The notes under the pieces: model-generated
Databases searched by the model: none
Told to the model about the DNA's origin: nothing
The model's input: the letters and a program-made list of their open reading frames with translations, nothing else
Shown: piece by piece, positions 8,833-17,853 of the stretch
Layout: the number at the start of each line of letters is the position of its first letter
Numbering within the stretch: position 1 is the stretch's first letter
DNA from: Campylobacteraceae bacterium
GTDB taxonomy: Bacteria; Campylobacterota; Campylobacteria; Campylobacterales; Sulfurovaceae
DNA: 64,000 bases
NCBI GenBank assembly: GCA_027035765.1
Contig: JALVUD010000044.1
Span: 113,062 to 177,061, forward strand
Direction of reading: 5' to 3'
Made by a program: the position numbers and the translations under genes

Positions 8833-11022
8833 TCAAAAGAGGGTTCCACTGTCACCGCCCACCTCCGCAGGAGGTTTTTGGGGTGGGTGGAGAGGATCGG
8901 TGATCTCCTGCCCGCTCTCCCCTTCGATGGTTCCCGTAGCCCCGGAATCTCCATCCAGAGGAATCATCTCTACCCCGCCGGCTTCCGACGAGTTTCCTGT
9001 GGAATCAAGATTGGGACGGGTGGTGGCATTGTTCGAATTGCTCTGGCTCTTTTGACCGACAGGATGGGCCGGCTGAGGAATGAATCCTTCGTCAAGGAAA
9101 TCGCCGCTCTGGGGTTTGGGCAGAGGAGAGATACGGGTATAGAACTCTTTATGCCCATCGACTTCTCCTACGAAAACACCGTCCGGTACCCGAAAGGTCC
9201 TCGGCATATTGGGATCGAGTTTCAGCAGCTTTCGGTAGAAATAGGCAAAAGCCGGCGCCGCCACGGAGCCGCCGGTGGCATGGCGCCCGATGGGGCGGTT
9301 ATTGTCCCTCCCGTACCAGGTGATAGTGGTCACCGAGGGAGAGTAACCGCAAAACCAGGCATCGACCCCGTCGTTGGTGGTCCCGGTCTTGCCCGCCAGT
9401 TCGATCCCCTTGACCGCCGCCTTTCGTCCGGTTCCCCGTTTGATGACATCCTCCAGGATGCTGGTCATCAGATAGGCCTGCTCCGGGCGGGTAAAGTCGG
9501 CAATCTCCTTGGGCTTGGTTTCGTAAATCACCGCTCCCTCCTTGGAGACGATCTTGCTCACCAGGCGCGGTTCGATGATATGGCCGTAATTGGAGAAGAC
9601 TGTGTAGATCTGGGCCATTTTCTGGGGGCTGATCGCCAGGTTCCCCAGGGCGATGGAGAGATCGTGGGGAATATTTTTTACATCCAGTAGCGCCAGACGT
9701 TTGCGGATGGTCTCCACCCCGATATCATAGACCAGATTGATCGTCGCCAGGTTTCGGGAGTGAACCAGGGCTTCGCGCAGGGTGATGAAGCCTTTGAAAT
9801 TGCGTTCATAGTTTTTTGGAGCCCAGATTTTGCGCTTTCCGTTTTTGTAGTACTGAAAAGTCCTCGCCAGATCGGTGAGCTTGCTGGCGGGGTTGTACCC
9901 CATATCCAGGGCGGTCTGATAAATAAAGGGTTTAAAGGCCGATCCGGGCTGGCGCCGTGACATGGTCACCCGGTTGAAGGCGCTTTTTTTGTAATCGACC
10001 CCCCCCACCATGGCCAGGATATCCCCGGTGCGGTTCTCTACAGCGATCAGTGCACCGTTGAGTTTGGTATTTTTGGGATTCTCTTTGTAACGTTTGACCA
10101 GGCGGTCGAAACCGTATTTGACCGCCTCCCGTGCCGCCTTCTGCATCTGAAGATTGATGGTCGTGTAGATCTTGTAGCCGCCGGTACGCAGATCCCCCAG
10201 CTTTCCTTTGAATCGACGGAGCACCTCATCGACGACATAAGGCGCCACATTCTGGGTCAGGGAGGTGCGGTAGATCTTGGGAACCTCTTTGATCGCCTTT
10301 CGGTACTCCCTTTCGGTGATCCACCCCAGGCTCTTCATCCGGTAGAGAATGGCATTGGCCCGGTTGAGGGCCCGTTTATAGTGTCGGCGGGGGTTGTAGT
10401 AGCTCGGTGCATTGGGCAGCCCCACCAAAATGGCGATCTCTTTGAGGGTCAGATCTTTTAGGGGTTTGTGGAAATAGCCCTGGGCGGCGGTCTTGACTCC
10501 GTAGTAGTTGTTGCCGTAGGCGATCTCGTTGAGATAGCGCTCGATGATCTGCTCTTTGCTCAGGACATTCTCGATCTTGATGGCCAGGATCGCCTCTTTG
10601 ATCTTCCGGGCCAGTTTCTTCTGACTGGAGAGAAGTTTGTTCTTGACCAGCTGCTGGGTCAGCGTGGAACCGCCTTCTACAAAATGGCCCGCCTTGATAT
10701 CGGCGATAAAAGCACGGATAATCGCATCGGGGTTGATGCCGTGGTGTTCGAAGAAGCGGGTATCCTCCGTGGCGATCAGCGCCTCCACCAGCTGGGGCGG
10801 GAGTTCGTCAAACGTGGCGTAGAGGCGGTGGCGTTTCTTGAAGACATAGGCCAGGTGCCGCCCATGCCGGTCCAGAATCTCACTGGAGAGCTGGGGGCGA
10901 TAGTCGATGATCTGCTTGGCATCGAGCTTCACCTCCTGATAGGCGTAGACAAAAGCCCCCACCAACGCCACAAAAAAGAGAATGGCCAGAAGGATGGAGC
11001 CTTTGACAAAGCGATTGATCAT
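8833..11022 (-). CDS. pbpA: penicillin-binding protein 1A (bifunctional glycosyltransferase/transpeptidase)
   Basis: Class A PBP that polymerises and cross-links peptidoglycan. It has an N-terminal membrane anchor (residues 9-28), a GT51 domain with ATEDTRFFEHHG (84-95) and GGSTLTQQLVKN (117-128), and a transpeptidase domain with S361-x-x-K (QPGSAFKPF), S422-R-N and K545-T-G. The last ~100 residues are low-complexity (Ser, Gly, Pro, Glu) and probably disordered. Length 729 aa. ATGA overlap with the upstream ABC ATPase. The alaS-maf-pbpA neighbourhood is the one known in Campylobacter. Confidence 0.96.
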   Translation of the reverse strand: MINRFVKGSILLAILFFVALVGAFVYAYQEVKLDAKQIIDYRPQLSSEILDRHGRHLAYVFKKRHRLYATFDELPPQLVEALIATEDTRFFEHHGINPDAIIRAFIADIKAGHFVEGGSTLTQQLVKNKLLSSQKKLARKIKEAILAIKIENVLSKEQIIERYLNEIAYGNNYYGVKTAAQGYFHKPLKDLTLKEIAILVGLPNAPSYYNPRRHYKRALNRANAILYRMKSLGWITEREYRKAIKEVPKIYRTSLTQNVAPYVVDEVLRRFKGKLGDLRTGGYKIYTTINLQMQKAAREAVKYGFDRLVKRYKENPKNTKLNGALIAVENRTGDILAMVGGVDYKKSAFNRVTMSRRQPGSAFKPFIYQTALDMGYNPASKLTDLARTFQYYKNGKRKIWAPKNYERNFKGFITLREALVHSRNLATINLVYDIGVETIRKRLALLDVKNIPHDLSIALGNLAISPQKMAQIYTVFSNYGHIIEPRLVSKIVSKEGAVIYETKPKEIADFTRPEQAYLMTSILEDVIKRGTGRKAAVKGIELAGKTGTTNDGVDAWFCGYSPSVTTITWYGRDNNRPIGRHATGGSVAAPAFAYFYRKLLKLDPNMPRTFRVPDGVFVGEVDGHKEFYTRISPLPKPQSGDFLDEGFIPQPAHPVGQKSQSNSNNATTRPNLDSTGNSSEAGGVEMIPLDGDSGATGTIEGESGQEITDPLHPPQKPPAEVGGDSGTLF

Positions 11023-11711
11023 GTACGGAACTCCCTGTTGGCGAAACTCGCCTCCACCAGACGGCGGGTATAGTCGCTTTTCGGATGGCGCAGTACGGAA
11101 GCGCTGGGCCCGCTCTCGACGGCTTTTCCTTCCCGGATCACCAGCATCTCACGACAAATCTTTGCCGCCAGGTTGATATCGTGGGTGACAAAGAGCATCC
11201 CAAAAGCGAAGCGTTCCTGTAATTCTACCAGAATGCGGGCCATCTCCTCCCGCAGTTTCGGGTCCAGAGCCGTGGTGGGTTCGTCCAGGAGAATCAGTTT
11301 CGGATCGCTGCTCAGAGCGATGGCGAAGATGATCCGCTGCAGCTGACCTCCGCTGAGCTGGGGCGGATAGCAGTCGAAGAGACTCCACTCCAGGCCCAGG
11401 AGGTCAAAAAGCTCCCGCGCCCGCTTTTGGGAAGCGAACCACTGCTTACGTATTTTGGTCATAGGAGAGAGGGCCGTAAAGGGGTTCTGGGGGACGAAGG
11501 AGAGGGTCTCGCCCCGGATCAGATCGAAAGGAGCTTCGATCTCCAGTTCCGAGCGCAGATTGCCCGGCAGCATCCCCAGCAGCGCTTTGAGAGTGAGGGA
11601 TTTGCCGCTGCCGCTCTGCCCCACCAGGGCCAGAGAGTGCTCGATGGAGAAGCTCAGATCCACCAGTTGGCGATCGCCTTCGGTGATGCGCAGCCTTTGC
11701 ACCCGGATCAC
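11019..11711 (-). CDS. ABC transporter ATP-binding protein, peptide/nickel (DppD/DppF-like) type
   Basis: 230-aa ATPase with Walker A GQSGSGKS (31-38), signature LSGGQLQR (119-126) and Walker B LLDEPTT (141-147). The sequence SFVPQNPFTALSP resembles oligopeptide/nickel importer ATPases. No permease or binding protein is adjacent: it lies between bioF and the PBP1A gene with ATGA overlaps on both sides. Its transport partner is unknown. Confidence 0.88.
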   Translation of the reverse strand: MIRVQRLRITEGDRQLVDLSFSIEHSLALVGQSGSGKSLTLKALLGMLPGNLRSELEIEAPFDLIRGETLSFVPQNPFTALSPMTKIRKQWFASQKRARELFDLLGLEWSLFDCYPPQLSGGQLQRIIFAIALSSDPKLILLDEPTTALDPKLREEMARILVELQERFAFGMLFVTHDINLAAKICREMLVIREGKAVESGPSASVLRHPKSDYTRRLVEASFANREFRT

Positions 11712-12799
11712 AGGAGCCTCTCCAGTGCTTCGAACATCGTTTTGAGCTCCTTTTTGGAGGCTCCCAACCGCGGAATGATCCGCAGTATCGGCCGCTGCAC
11801 CGTCGGCTGGCGAATGGCGCCGACCAGCCAGCCCCGCTCCTGCAATGCCTGCTGCAGACGCAGGGCTTCGGCGTTGGAATCGACTTCGATAGGAAGAATC
11901 TGGGAAACCATGTCGATCCCGGTCAGATCCCGGACGATGCGGCGGCGTTTTTCCAGACGGCGGCGCAGGCGGGAAGCGTGCTTGCGGATATATTCCAGAT
12001 TCTCCAACGCCAGGGCGGTATCGATCACCGAGGGGGCGGTGGAGTAGATGATCGGCTTGCTCCGGTTTTCCAGATAGGAGAGGAGGGAGCGGGAGGCCAG
12101 GATGTAGGCGCCGTAGCTGCCGTAGGCCTTGCCCAAAGTCCCCATCTTGATATGCCAGGGCTGCGGAGCGATGCCGTAGGCTTCGAAGATCCCCAGCAGA
12201 TGCTCCCCCAGCACGCCGGAGCTGTGGGCTTCATCGACAATTATCAGCGCTCCCTCCTCCTCGACCACGTCAAAAATCTCCTTCGCTACCCGGTCGCCCC
12301 CCATGGAGTAGACCCCCTCCACGGCGACAATCCGACGCTCCGAATCATCAGAACGAAGGAGTCGGCGCAGTTCTTCGGCATCGTTATGGCGAAAGCGGGT
12401 CACCCGATCTTCCAGCAATCCCGTAGCCATCATTCCGCTGGCATGATACTCCTCGTCGATGAAGAGACGGTCCTTTTTGCGCACCAGTGCTTCGATGAGC
12501 CCCAGGTTGGCCAGGAAACCGCTGCCCACGACCATCCCCGCTTCGAAACCGTTGAGTTCCGCGATCCGATGCTCGAAGAGCTGGTGGATGGGGTGGTAGC
12601 CGTTGACCAGCATACTGGCCTTGGGACCGTGATCGGGAAACTCTTTGAGCCGTTTGACTGCCCGCTTGAGCTGCTGGCGCTTGCCGGCCAATCCCAGATA
12701 GTCGTTGGAGGCGAAATCGACAAGCGTCGGATCATAGAGCTTTCGTCGACGGAAACGTCCCGCCTTTTCCAGTGCTCTGAGTTCCCGACTGTAGGGCAT
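11708..12799 (-). CDS. bioF: 8-amino-7-oxononanoate synthase (BioF-like)
   Basis: PLP-dependent alpha-oxoamine synthase joining pimeloyl thioester and L-alanine in biotin synthesis. SNDYLGL near residue 31, VDEAHSSG (178-185) and the PLP lysine in TLGKAYGSYG (about K214) are present. Start at ATG 12799 (MPYSRELRAL) gives the normal ~363 aa and lies 5 nt after the maf stop. The closely related 2-amino-3-ketobutyrate CoA ligase is an alternative. Overlaps the ABC ATPase start by 4 nt. Confidence 0.9.
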   Translation of the reverse strand: MPYSRELRALEKAGRFRRRKLYDPTLVDFASNDYLGLAGKRQQLKRAVKRLKEFPDHGPKASMLVNGYHPIHQLFEHRIAELNGFEAGMVVGSGFLANLGLIEALVRKKDRLFIDEEYHASGMMATGLLEDRVTRFRHNDAEELRRLLRSDDSERRIVAVEGVYSMGGDRVAKEIFDVVEEEGALIIVDEAHSSGVLGEHLLGIFEAYGIAPQPWHIKMGTLGKAYGSYGAYILASRSLLSYLENRSKPIIYSTAPSVIDTALALENLEYIRKHASRLRRRLEKRRRIVRDLTGIDMVSQILPIEVDSNAEALRLQQALQERGWLVGAIRQPTVQRPILRIIPRLGASKKELKTMFEALERLL

Positions 12800-12804
12800 C
12801 GTCG

Positions 12805-13356
12805 CTACGCCTCCAACCAGGGGCGGAGAATCTCCACCTGCAGGCCCATGGCGGTACTCTCCAGGCCCCGGACCTCCCGAATGTAGGGTTTGCAGAAGCC
12901 TTCCACCATACAGGCGCCCGCCTTGCCCTGCCACTCACCGCTCTCCAAGTAACGCTGCAGATCCTCCTCGTCGAAGGGGGCAAAGCGGTAATGGGTGGCG
13001 GAGAGATCGAGGAAGTAACGCCGGGACGATTTGAGATGGGCACAGCTGACGATAGCGATCTCGCTACCGCTCTGGAGCCGAAGGATCCGTTCGGCATCGG
13101 CCCGATCCTTCGCTTTGCGCAGAATCTCTCCGGGAGGGCCGGCTACCACCGTATCGGCCACCAGCAGCGGGATCTCCAGGCCAAAAGCCGCTTCCGCCGC
13201 CTCCAGCTTCCCTTTGGAGGCATGGTAGACGAACTTGCGGGCATCGTCGATCTGCAGAGACTCTTCGTCAAACTCCACAGGAGACTGGATGAAATCGATG
13301 CCGAAGTCCCGCAGCAGCTTCGCACGGCTCTCGGAGGTGGAACAGAGACGAATCAT
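12805..13356 (-). CDS. maf: Maf family nucleoside triphosphate pyrophosphatase
   Basis: Maf proteins hydrolyse non-canonical or pyrimidine NTPs to monophosphates. Residues 5-11 (CSTSESR) correspond to the family's LASxSPRR substrate loop in a diverged form; LLVADTVV (about 64-71) carries the usual acidic residue and ESTAMGLQ matches the C-terminal ESxxGLP region. Length 183 aa is typical. The ATG directly abuts a perfect hairpin that contains its Shine-Dalgarno (13357-13379). Confidence 0.85.
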   Translation of the reverse strand: MIRLCSTSESRAKLLRDFGIDFIQSPVEFDEESLQIDDARKFVYHASKGKLEAAEAAFGLEIPLLVADTVVAGPPGEILRKAKDRADAERILRLQSGSEIAIVSCAHLKSSRRYFLDLSATHYRFAPFDEEDLQRYLESGEWQGKAGACMVEGFCKPYIREVRGLESTAMGLQVEILRPWLEA

Positions 13357-13379
13357 GAGAAACTCCTCTGGAGTTTCTC
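13357..13379 (-). promoter_or_regulatory. hairpin containing the maf ribosome-binding site
   Basis: GAGAAACTCC and GGAGTTTCTC form a perfect 10-bp stem with a 3-nt loop immediately 5' of the maf ATG. On the maf strand the Shine-Dalgarno AGAGGAG spans the loop and the 3' arm, so folding would hide it. The structure could control maf translation, or simply be one of the region's many hairpins. Confidence 0.6.
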
Positions 13380-13381
13380 AA

Positions 13382-13410
13382 GTGAGGAGTGAGGAGTGAA
13401 GAGTGAAGAG
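13382..13410. repeat. heptamer array (GTGAGGA)2(GTGAAGA)2
   Basis: Four tandem 7-bp units with two sequence variants, in the maf to HemJ-like spacer. Followed by a T-run and a hairpin at 13420. The same unit recurs at 52271 and, inverted, at 21487. Confidence 0.85.
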
Positions 13411-13419
13411 TTTTTGTAG

Positions 13420-13439
13420 CGTGGGATTGCTATCCCACG
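13420..13439. repeat. dispersed hairpin GTGGGAT/ATCCCAC, copy 1
   Basis: Eight-bp stem CGTGGGAT/ATCCCACG with loop TGCT, preceded by TGTAG. An inverted copy (TGTAGCG context conserved) lies at 14094-14117, so the two face each other across the HemJ-like gene. Confidence 0.7.
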
Positions 13440-13440
13440 A

Positions 13441-13473
13441 AATGGTGAATGGTGAATGGTGAATGGTGAATGG
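13441..13473. repeat. heptamer array (GGTGAAT)4
   Basis: Four exact GGTGAAT units plus a partial one. The same heptamer occurs inverted at 35255-35282; in both places a GATTTTG-like link leads into a short hairpin. Confidence 0.88.
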
Positions 13474-13481
13474 TTTTGATG

Positions 13482-13529
13482 GGCTTTGCTTCGCAAAGCC
13501 ATATTTATGGAATCGTCGCCTTTGGCGAC
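13482..13529. repeat. two adjacent hairpins
   Basis: GGCTTTGC-TTC-GCAAAGCC (13482-13500) is followed by GTCGCC-TTT-GGCGAC (13515-13529). The second lies 18 nt beyond the stop of the HemJ-like gene and might help end its transcript, though no T-run follows on that strand. Confidence 0.6.
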
Positions 13530-13546
13530 CCCTTCATCCAACATCA

Positions 13547-14026
13547 TCAAAAGCCTCTCAGCGTAATCCCCAGCCAGACCGCGGCCATCCCCAGAACGAT
13601 GTTGACGGGCAGCAACAGATTGGGGATATTGGCCACCAGAGCTTTGGCACCTCCCAGGTCTCCGGCATTGAAACGGCGCTGGGCCCGGATCCGTTTGATA
13701 TACATATAGGTGTAGTTCAGAGCCATCACGGTCCAGATGATCTCTTTGAAGATGAAGATCGCTTTGTCGGGACCCTGATGGCCCCCCAGAGCAATGGCCA
13801 TAATGAGGCCGGTCACAACGATAAGGATGACAAAAATCATCACCAGATTGAAGAGGCGCGCGGTAATCTCCAGAGTCTTCCCCAGTTTGATCCGGGGATC
13901 CTCGATGCTCTGCATCACCGGATGGACTGCCACCCGCACAGCGATCATCCCGCCGATCCAGACGATGGCTCCCAAAACATGGATGAAAACAATGAGATGT
14001 GCGTAGTTTTGAAAGAGGCTCTGCAT
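13547..14026 (-). CDS. HemJ/CopD-like integral membrane protein
   Basis: 159-aa protein with four hydrophobic helices (about 8-30, 58-82, 92-112, 134-156). IHVLGAIVWIGGM near the N-terminus, with a conserved His in the first helix, resembles the HemJ (protoporphyrinogen oxidase)/CopD superfamily. Which of these activities applies cannot be decided by eye. Good ribosome site (AAAGGAG) before ATG 14026. It sits between alaS and maf. Confidence 0.7.
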   Translation of the reverse strand: MQSLFQNYAHLIVFIHVLGAIVWIGGMIAVRVAVHPVMQSIEDPRIKLGKTLEITARLFNLVMIFVILIVVTGLIMAIALGGHQGPDKAIFIFKEIIWTVMALNYTYMYIKRIRAQRRFNAGDLGGAKALVANIPNLLLPVNIVLGMAAVWLGITLRGF

Positions 14027-14093
14027 GACAACTCCTTTAATTCCGAGTAAATTTATCAGAAATATACCGGAAATTCATTAACCGTCTCGCCCT

Positions 14094-14117
14094 GTGGGAT
14101 GGCAATCCCACGCTACA
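14094..14117. repeat. dispersed hairpin GTGGGAT/ATCCCAC, copy 2 (inverted)
   Basis: GTGGGAT-GGCA-ATCCCAC followed by GCTACA. The reverse complement matches 13416-13439 almost base for base. Between it and the alaS stop (14118-14141) lie degenerate 7-bp repeats on the minus strand (CTGGTAA, CAAGTAA). Confidence 0.7.
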
Positions 14118-14141
14118 CCTTCCGTTACTTGTTACCAGTTC

Positions 14142-16721
14142 TCACAGATCCAAAATCCGGAACTGTTCATCCAGATAGGCTTTGGCCGCTTTCATCGCCT
14201 CGGGCAGCTTCTCGGGGAGTTTCCCGCCGGCCTGGGCGAAGTCGGGGCGCCCTCCCCCGCCGCCGCCCAGAATCGGAGCGATCTGTTTGATCCAGTCGCC
14301 GGCTTTGACAGGAGTATTCTTGCTTCCGGCGGCCAGGAGGACTTTGTCTCCCTTTTTCTGGAAGAGCATCACCGCCACCTTCTCGTGACGGTTCTTGATC
14401 TCATCAATGAGCTTTTTGATGTCGCCGGCTCCCACTTCGTCGACGATGACGGTGATGTCGCCGATCTTCTCCTCCGCCAGCTCCTTGGCCCCGCCGGCCA
14501 GGGCGGCATCCAGCTCGCTCTTGAGGGTTTTGATCTGCTCTTTGAGCTTGCGTACTCCTGTGAGAGGATCTGGGTTTTTGAGCTCTTCGCTGAGCTCGCT
14601 CCGCTCCCGGCGCAGCAGCTCCACCTGCCGAAGCGCCTCCCGGCCGCAGACCGCTTCGATCCGCCGCACTCCGGCGCTGACGCCCGACTCTTTGGTGATG
14701 AGGAAGAGGCCGATCTCGGCGGTATTGTGGACGTGGGTGCCACCGCAGAGTTCGATGGAGGCATCGCCCATTTTGACCACCCGCACCTCGTCGCCGTATT
14801 TTTCGCCAAAGAGCGCCATCGCCCCCGCCTTTTTCGCCTCATCGATGGACATCACCTCGGTTCGGGCGGGGATCGCCCGGTCGATCTTGTCGTTGACCCA
14901 GGCTTCCACGGAGCGGATCTCCTCACGGCTCAGGGCCTTGGGATGGCTAAAGTCGAAACGCAGGCGCTCAGCCTCCACCAGAGAGCCCGCCTGGGTCACA
15001 TGCTCGCCGAGAATATCGCGCAGTGCAGCGTGCAGCAGGTGGGTGGCACTGTGATGCTTGGCGATCTGGCGGCGGGAGTCGTCCACCACCGCTTCGACCT
15101 TCTCTCCGACCCGCAGGACGTTCCCTTCGGTATCCACCAGGGAGAGATTGAGAGCGTTGAATTTGCGGGTATCGAGGACTTTGATATTGGGGCCGCCGTC
15201 CCAGACGATCAGCTCCCCCCGGTCGCCGACCTGACCGCCCGATTCGGCGTAGAAGGGGGTGGGATCGAGCATCACCCAGCCCATGCCGCTGAGTTCCTCG
15301 ACCTCCTGATAGCTCTCGTCCAACAAAGCGACCACCCGGCTCTCCATATCGGTCACTTCGTAGCCCACGAAGCGGTTGACGCCGTGCTTCTCTTCCAGGG
15401 CTTTGAAGTCGCCGCTGACGGCCGCGTCGCCGCTCCCCTTCCAGGCGGCTCGCGACTTGGCTTTCTGCTCCGCCATCTTGGCCTCGAAGCCCTCCAGATC
15501 CAGCTCGATCCCCTTCTCCCGCAGCATATCCTGGGTCAGATCCAGAGGGAAGCCGAAGGTGTCATAGAGTTTGAAGGCCACTTCGCCGCTGAAGACATCC
15601 TTGGTCCGCTCCAGCTCTTCGGCGAAGAGCCTGATCCCCGCTTCGATGGTCTCGAAGAAACGCTCCTCCTCCAGCTTCATGGCCGTCTTGACCGCTTCGG
15701 CCCGCTTGGGGAGGTAGTCGTAGTGCTCTCCCATCTGCTCGACGAGGGTATCGACCAGACGATGCATAAAGGGCTCCCGCATCCCCAGGAGGTATCCGTG
15801 GCGGATCGCCCGGCGCATGATCCGCCGCAGGACATAGCCTCGCCCCTCTTTGTCAAAATTGACCCCCTGGGCCAGCAGGAAGGTGGTGGAGCGCAGGTGA
15901 TCGGCGATGACCCGGTAGCTGGCGATGGTATCCTCGGTAGGCTCCCGGCCCACGATCTCGGTGATCTTCTCGATCAGCGGGCGGAAAAGAGAGGAGTCGT
16001 AGTTGTTGAAGACCCCCTCTTTGATCGCCACGACCCGCTCCAGACCCATCCCGGTGTCGATGGAGGGTTTGGGCAGGGGATGGAGCACCCCTTCGCTGTC
16101 GCGCTCATACTGCATGAAGACCAGGTTCCAGATCTCCAGGAAGCGATCCCCGTCGCCCCCCATATGATCTTCGGGCCCGTGGAAATGCTCTTCGCCCTGA
16201 TCGTAGAAGATCTCGCTGCAGGGGCCGCAGGGGCCGGTGTCGCCCATCTGCCAGAAGTTGTCCTTGTCCCCGAAACGCATAATGCGATCTTCGCTGATGT
16301 GCTCTTTCCAGAGATCGTAGGCTTCGTCGTCGCTCTCGTGGACCGTCACCCAGATCTTCTCGATCGGCAGCGCCAGATACTCCGGTCCCGTGACGAACTC
16401 CCAGGCGTAGGCGATGGCCTCTTTTTTGAAGTAGTCCCCGAAGCTGAAGTTCCCCAGCATCTCGAAGAAGGTGTGGTGCCGGGCGGTGTAGCCCACGTTG
16501 TCCAGGTCGTTGTGCTTGCCGCCGGCGCGGATGCAGGTCTGGGAGCTGGTGGCCCGGGGCGGCTCGGGGATGGGAGCCTCCCCGGTGAAGATGCTCTTGA
16601 ACTGCACCATTCCGGCGTTGGTGAAGAGCAGCGTCGGATCGTCGGGCACCAGCGGGGAGCTGGGAACGACCTTGTGGCCTTTGGAGGCGAAATAATCGAG
16701 AAACTGCTTGCGGATATCCAT
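14142..16721 (-). CDS. alaS: alanyl-tRNA synthetase
   Basis: Class II synthetase charging tRNA-Ala. The N-terminal catalytic core has NAGMVQFK and [16 protein letters not shown] (about 80-95). The editing domain has [11 protein letters not shown] near residue 560 and CGGTHV further on, both zinc-binding. A C-terminal DHHA1-like region includes the Gly-rich [15 protein letters not shown]. Full length at 859 aa, with a good start ([11 protein letters not shown]). Confidence 0.98.
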   Translation of the reverse strand: MDIRKQFLDYFASKGHKVVPSSPLVPDDPTLLFTNAGMVQFKSIFTGEAPIPEPPRATSSQTCIRAGGKHNDLDNVGYTARHHTFFEMLGNFSFGDYFKKEAIAYAWEFVTGPEYLALPIEKIWVTVHESDDEAYDLWKEHISEDRIMRFGDKDNFWQMGDTGPCGPCSEIFYDQGEEHFHGPEDHMGGDGDRFLEIWNLVFMQYERDSEGVLHPLPKPSIDTGMGLERVVAIKEGVFNNYDSSLFRPLIEKITEIVGREPTEDTIASYRVIADHLRSTTFLLAQGVNFDKEGRGYVLRRIMRRAIRHGYLLGMREPFMHRLVDTLVEQMGEHYDYLPKRAEAVKTAMKLEEERFFETIEAGIRLFAEELERTKDVFSGEVAFKLYDTFGFPLDLTQDMLREKGIELDLEGFEAKMAEQKAKSRAAWKGSGDAAVSGDFKALEEKHGVNRFVGYEVTDMESRVVALLDESYQEVEELSGMGWVMLDPTPFYAESGGQVGDRGELIVWDGGPNIKVLDTRKFNALNLSLVDTEGNVLRVGEKVEAVVDDSRRQIAKHHSATHLLHAALRDILGEHVTQAGSLVEAERLRFDFSHPKALSREEIRSVEAWVNDKIDRAIPARTEVMSIDEAKKAGAMALFGEKYGDEVRVVKMGDASIELCGGTHVHNTAEIGLFLITKESGVSAGVRRIEAVCGREALRQVELLRRERSELSEELKNPDPLTGVRKLKEQIKTLKSELDAALAGGAKELAEEKIGDITVIVDEVGAGDIKKLIDEIKNRHEKVAVMLFQKKGDKVLLAAGSKNTPVKAGDWIKQIAPILGGGGGGRPDFAQAGGKLPEKLPEAMKAAKAYLDEQFRILDL

Positions 16722-16836
16722 AATCTTTCCTCATCGTCGAGTAAATGAGTGATATTTTAGCGAAAAGGGCTTTATTATGGAGTATTTATTCCTTCGATTA
16801 CCCCCACAAAATCGGAACGGATCAGTCGAAGCAGAA

Positions 16837-17853
16837 CTATCTCAGGTGGGACCGCAACAACGCCGCAATCTGGGCGCTTCCATCGGGAGAGACCTCCGCC
16901 ATCAGGCCCCGGCTTACCCGTTCCAGATCCTCGTCGAAAAGTTCCAGGACCTCAGCGGGTTGCAGATCACCTTCCCTCCGAACCCAGGCCAGGCCTTTTT
17001 CTACCAAAAAGCGGGCGTTGTGGTATTGGTGATCGCCGACGGCGTAGGGATAGGGGACAAAAAGCGTCGGCAGGCCGTTGGCGGCCAGTTCCCACAGCGT
17101 CGAAGCTCCGGCTCTGGCGACGGCGAAATCGGCAGCGGCCATCAGCTCCGGGATCCGGTCACTGAAACCGAAGACCTCCGCCTCGATCCCCAGCTCCTCA
17201 TAGGCTTTGCGGACTTCATCCACATTGCGCTCTCCCGCCTGATGGCTGATGGCGATGCCCCGCCGTTGCAGTTCGGGCGCCAGAGCCAGGGCCAGCTTGT
17301 TGATGGCCACGGCCCCCTGGGAGCCTCCCAGGAAAAAGACCCGTTGGACCTCATGCCGCACCTTTGCCTTTTGGAAAAAGACCGATTTGACCGGATAGGC
17401 GTGGATCGGGCTGGCGGAATCATAGGAGGAGATGAAGGCTTTGGCGAAAGGACGCAGAAGCCGATTAAGGCTGCCGGAAACGGCGTTTTGCTCATGGATC
17501 ACCAGGGGAACCCCCGAAAGAACCGCGGCGATGGCCGCCGGAGCGGCGGAGTAGCCTCCCACGGAAAAGACCACTCCCGCTTTCTCTTCGCGGAGAATAC
17601 GCCGAGCCCGGGCAATCTCACGTGTCAGCTGTCCCAGGGAACGCACCTTGCCCAGCGCCCCCTGATTGACCACCCCCCGGCTCTCGAGAAAATAGCGCGC
17701 CGCAAACGCCTCATCTTCGGCAAACCAACGCCGATCCTGTCCGCCGGTAGAGCCCACATAGACCAGGCGCTGATCCCCCAGCTCCTCTTTGACCGCCTTG
17801 ACGATCGCCAGATGTCCGCCGGTCCCTCCCCCGGTCATTACGATACTAGGCAT
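16837..17853 (-). CDS. murG: UDP-N-acetylglucosamine transferase MurG
   Basis: Adds GlcNAc to lipid I to make lipid II at the inner membrane. The N-terminal GGGTGGH loop (8-14), VIHEQNAVSG, FFLGGSQGA and the C-terminal ARAGASTLWEL (UDP-GlcNAc binding) match the family. Length 338 aa is slightly short but normal for Campylobacterota. The start overlaps the 3' end of ftsW by 8 nt, suggesting coupled translation. Confidence 0.96.
   Translation of the reverse strand: MPSIVMTGGGTGGHLAIVKAVKEELGDQRLVYVGSTGGQDRRWFAEDEAFAARYFLESRGVVNQGALGKVRSLGQLTREIARARRILREEKAGVVFSVGGYSAAPAAIAAVLSGVPLVIHEQNAVSGSLNRLLRPFAKAFISSYDSASPIHAYPVKSVFFQKAKVRHEVQRVFFLGGSQGAVAINKLALALAPELQRRGIAISHQAGERNVDEVRKAYEELGIEAEVFGFSDRIPELMAAADFAVARAGASTLWELAANGLPTLFVPYPYAVGDHQYHNARFLVEKGLAWVRREGDLQPAEVLELFDEDLERVSRGLMAEVSPDGSAQIAALLRSHLR

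Noticed and set aside
13382..13473. Short direct repeats that could suggest a CRISPR array
   Set aside because: The units are 7 bp, contiguous, without unique spacers, and no cas genes are nearby; the same holds for the other arrays.
14094..16748. 884-codon open frame on the plus strand opposite alaS
   Set aside because: The minus strand encodes a textbook alanyl-tRNA synthetase; the plus frame is an antisense shadow favoured by GC-rich codons.
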